Shown here: positions 62,091 to 64,000 of the stretch, one piece after another
How the letters are laid out: each line of letters opens with the position of its first letter
How positions within the stretch are numbered: position 1 is the stretch's first letter
Source of the DNA: DASSUW01 sp036257565
GTDB taxonomy: Bacteria; Actinomycetota; Thermoleophilia; Solirubrobacterales; Solirubrobacteraceae
Direction: 5' to 3'
Length of the DNA stretch: 64,000 nt
NCBI GenBank assembly: GCA_036257565.1
Contig: DATAFH010000074.1
Span: 20,249 to 84,248 of the forward strand
Made by a program: the position numbers and the translations under genes
Notes under the pieces: model-generated
What the model was told of the DNA's origin: nothing
The model's database searches: none
What the model saw: only the letters and a program-made list of their open reading frames with translations

Positions 62091-62383
62091 CTAGCCGACG
62101 CCCTCGACGACCACGATGTCGGTGTCCGACGCGCTCCGGCGCAGCTCCCGCAGCGGCGCATAGTCGTCCGACTCGTACCAGCCGCGCGCGGCCTCGAGGT
62201 CCGGGAACTCCATGATCACCAAGCGGACGGGCGCCCAGTTCCCTCGAGCGTCTCGTGGTGCCCGCCGCGGGCGATGAAGCGCCCACCGTGCCGTGTCACG
62301 GCGTCCGTGTTGCGTTCGCGGTACTCGACGAGCTTCTCCTGATCGCGGGCCTCGGTCACGGAGGCGATGACGTACGCCGGCAT
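62091..62383 (-). pseudogene. DUF1330 protein with one frameshift
   Basis: From ATG 62383 the frame reads MPAYVIASVTEARDQEKLVE and HGGRFIARGGHHETLEG, normal for DUF1330. It then goes wrong at GTGRPSAW and stops. In the neighbouring frame the family sequence resumes with NWAPVRLVIMEFPDLEAARG and WYESDDYAPLRELR and ends at 62091. One missing base at about 62235 would restore a full 97-residue protein. This is either a recent mutation or a sequencing error. Confidence 0.8.
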
Positions 62384-62401
62384 CGTCGTACCGTAGGCGA
62401 C

Positions 62402-63376
62402 ATGGAGCACCACAGACTTCGCGACCTCGAGGTGTCCGCTCTCGGACTCGGGTGCATGGGGATGTCCGAGTTCTACGGCGACGCCGACGAGGACGAATCG
62501 ATCCGCACCATCCACCGCGCGCTGGAGCTCGGGGTGACGCACCTCGACACCGCCGACATGTACGGCAGCGGTCACAACGAGCAGCTCGTCGGCCGCGCGA
62601 TCGCCGGCCGCCGCGATCAGGTCGTGCTGGCCACCAAGTTCGGCAACCGGCGCGAGGGCGGCCGCCGCTGGATCGACAACTCGCCCGAGTGGATCCGGCA
62701 GGCGTGCGAGAACTCGCTGCGCCGGCTCGGCGTCGACCACATCGACCTCTACTACATGCACCGCCGCGACCCGCAGGTGCCGATCGCCGAGAGCGTCGGT
62801 GCGATGGCCGAGCTCGTGGCAGCCGGCAAGGTCCGCCACCTCGGGCTGTCCGAGGTGAGCGCCGCGACCCTGCGCGGGGCATGCGACGTCTACCCGATCG
62901 CCGCGCTGCAGAGCGAGTGGTCGCTGTTCACGCGCGGGCTCGAGGAGGAGATCGTGCCGACCGCGCGCGAGCTGGGCGTGGGCATCGTGCCCTACTCGCC
63001 GATCGGCCGCGGCATGCTCGCCGGCGCGCTCACGTCGCCCGACGACTTCGACGAGGACGACTTCCGGCGCATGTCGCCGCGCTTCAGCCGCGACAACTTC
63101 GGCCGCAACCTCGCGCTCGTGGCTCGCGTGCGGGAGAAGGCGTCCGACCTCGGGTGCACGCCGGTGCAGCTCGCGCTGGCGTGGCTGCTGGCCCAGGGCG
63201 ACGACGTCGCGCCGATCCCCGGAACCAAGCGCGTGAAGTATCTCGAGGAGAACCTCGGCGCCCTCGAGGTCCAGCTGAGCGACGACGACCTGCGCGCGCT
63301 CGACGAGCTGTTCCCGCCCGGCGTGACCGCCGGCGAGCGGTACGCCGAGGGCGGCATGCGCAGCGTCGAGAGGTAG
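62402..63376 (+). CDS. Aldo/keto reductase
   Basis: This 324-residue TIM-barrel oxidoreductase has the tetrad Asp in DTADMYG with the following Tyr, Lys in LATKFG and His in YYMHRRD, and an NADPH site with PGTKRVKYLEENL. The motif LGLGCMGMSEFYG is typical of the YajO/AKR13-like group that reduces aldehydes and ketones. The start is ATG 62402. It is convergent with groEL, and a strong hairpin lies between them. Confidence 0.92.
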   Translation: MEHHRLRDLEVSALGLGCMGMSEFYGDADEDESIRTIHRALELGVTHLDTADMYGSGHNEQLVGRAIAGRRDQVVLATKFGNRREGGRRWIDNSPEWIRQACENSLRRLGVDHIDLYYMHRRDPQVPIAESVGAMAELVAAGKVRHLGLSEVSAATLRGACDVYPIAALQSEWSLFTRGLEEEIVPTARELGVGIVPYSPIGRGMLAGALTSPDDFDEDDFRRMSPRFSRDNFGRNLALVARVREKASDLGCTPVQLALAWLLAQGDDVAPIPGTKRVKYLEENLGALEVQLSDDDLRALDELFPPGVTAGERYAEGGMRSVER

Positions 63377-63381
63377 AACGA

Positions 63382-63410
63382 CGAAGGGCCCGGCTCGGCC
63401 GGGCCCTTCG
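63382..63410. terminator. Bidirectional terminator between the aldo/keto reductase and groEL genes
   Basis: CGAAGGGCCCGGC (63382-63394) and GCCGGGCCCTTCG (63398-63410) form a perfect 13-bp stem with a 3-base loop TCG. It sits between two convergent stops (63376 and 63433) and so can end both transcripts. Confidence 0.85.
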
Positions 63411-63432
63411 CAAACACCCCGGGGTGGGGTGA

Positions 63433-64000
63433 CTACATCATCCCGCCCATGTCCGGCATGCCGCCGCCGGCGGCCGCGCCGTCCTTGTCGGGCATCTCGG
63501 CGACGATCGCCTCGGTGGTGAGGATGTTCTTGGCGATCGACGCGGCGTTCTGGAGCGCCGAGCGGGTCACCATGGCGGGGTCGATGACGCCCTCGCTGAC
63601 GAGGTCGACGATCTCGCCGGTCGCGGCGTTCAGGCCCTTGCCCTTGCCGGCACGGCGGACGTCGGCGACCACGACGGAGCCCTCGAAGCCGGCGTTCTCC
63701 GCGATCTGGCGGGTCGGCTCCTCGAGCGCGCGGTGCACGATGCGGGCACCGGTCGTCTCGTCGTCGTCGGAGATGACGTCGAGGTCGATGGCGTCCTGCG
63801 CCTCGAGCAGCGCCACGCCGCCACCCGGCACGATGCCCTCCTCGAGGGCCGCGCGGGTCGCCTGCAGCGCGTCCTCGACGCGGTGCTTCTTCTCCTTCAT
63901 CTCCGTCTCGGTGGCCGCGCCGACCTTCACGACGGCAACGCCGCCCGAGAGCTTCGCGAGGCGCTCCTGGAGCTTCTCGCGGTCGAAGTCGGAGTCGGTG
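63433..64000 (-). CDS. groL: Chaperonin GroEL, C-terminal part (cut by window edge)
   Basis: The minus-strand frame is open to the window end and encodes the last 188 or so residues of Hsp60. It covers the end of the apical and the second equatorial domain: GGVAVVKVGAATETEMKEKK, VPGGGVALLEAQ, and the C-terminal AEMPDKDGAAAGGGMPDMGG, a Gly-Met-rich tail as in many Actinobacteria. GroEL folds proteins in an ATP-driven double ring. The N-terminal two thirds lies outside, as would any groES. Confidence 0.95.
   Translation of the reverse strand, partial: TDSDFDREKLQERLAKLSGGVAVVKVGAATETEMKEKKHRVEDALQATRAALEEGIVPGGGVALLEAQDAIDLDVISDDDETTGARIVHRALEEPTRQIAENAGFEGSVVVADVRRAGKGKGLNAATGEIVDLVSEGVIDPAMVTRSALQNAASIAKNILTTEAIVAEMPDKDGAAAGGGMPDMGGMM

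Noticed and set aside
62055..62095. Short hydrophobic frame (LTLILLLILGVL) after the broken citrate synthase
   Set aside because: No start codon in frame after the previous stop and too short to support; might be a remnant of a small membrane protein.
63930..63932. Start codon for the groEL frame inside the window
   Set aside because: The codon is internal; the GroEL reading frame continues to the window edge with conserved sequence.

Overview
The window is 64 kb of very GC-rich, densely packed bacterial chromosome. Codons end mostly in G or C, GTG, TTG and CTG starts are common, and many genes overlap by 4 bp. DUF1385, PAC2, DUF2342-type metalloprotease, 7Fe ferredoxin and a CXXC-less Mrp together suggest Actinomycetota, probably Thermoleophilia (Solirubrobacterales). 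That placement is an inference. No rRNA, tRNA, CRISPR array, transposase or prophage gene was seen. No gene-free stretch exceeds about 235 bp.

Layout. 0-10 kb: end of an M20 peptidase, DUF1385, a short FtsH-like protease, an EAL-GAF-GAF-GGDEF protein, a diacylglycerol-kinase-like protein divergent from methylmalonyl-CoA epimerase, PAP2 phosphatase, YchF, a mini degenerate GGDEF protein, a 5'-3' exonuclease and a MaoC hydratase. 10-24 kb: SpoIID/LytB protein, a TPP enzyme followed by succinate-semialdehyde dehydrogenase and PdxH, a broken phosphotransferase, metallophosphoesterase, cupin, a GGDEF/HD-GYP protein, EamA transporter, fumarase, a gutted M28 peptidase and an HxlR regulator. 24-38 kb: housekeeping genes (MATE pump, PPK2, IleS, thioredoxin, PolX, trehalose-phosphatase, MscL, YihY). 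38-48 kb: two adjacent dynamin-like GTPases, a pyruvyltransferase/glycosyltransferase-like fusion, a methyltransferase, a broken cupin, a small XRE regulator operon and an orphan histidine kinase followed by a hairpin with a G-quadruplex motif. 48-64 kb: PAC2, UvrD-type helicase-nuclease, inositol-phosphatase-like protein, metalloprotease, a basic coiled-coil protein, a two-component system with a PepSY protein, Mrp, a UspA fragment, ferredoxin, amidase, CGNR regulator, a gutted citrate synthase, a frameshifted DUF1330 gene, aldo/keto reductase and the end of GroEL.

Themes. Three proteins carry c-di-GMP domains in the first 20 kb; the smallest looks like an I-site receptor rather than a cyclase. 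The TPP enzyme/SSADH pair could form a 2-oxoglutarate-to-succinate bypass. The OmpR-type regulator has matching 11-bp-period direct repeats in front of its own gene and of the PepSY gene. Three genes (M28 peptidase, cupin, citrate synthase) keep both ends but have lost the middle, and several others carry single-base frameshifts, so the region is either decaying or affected by sequencing/assembly error. Five tail-to-tail gene pairs share one CTAG that serves as stop codon on both strands.
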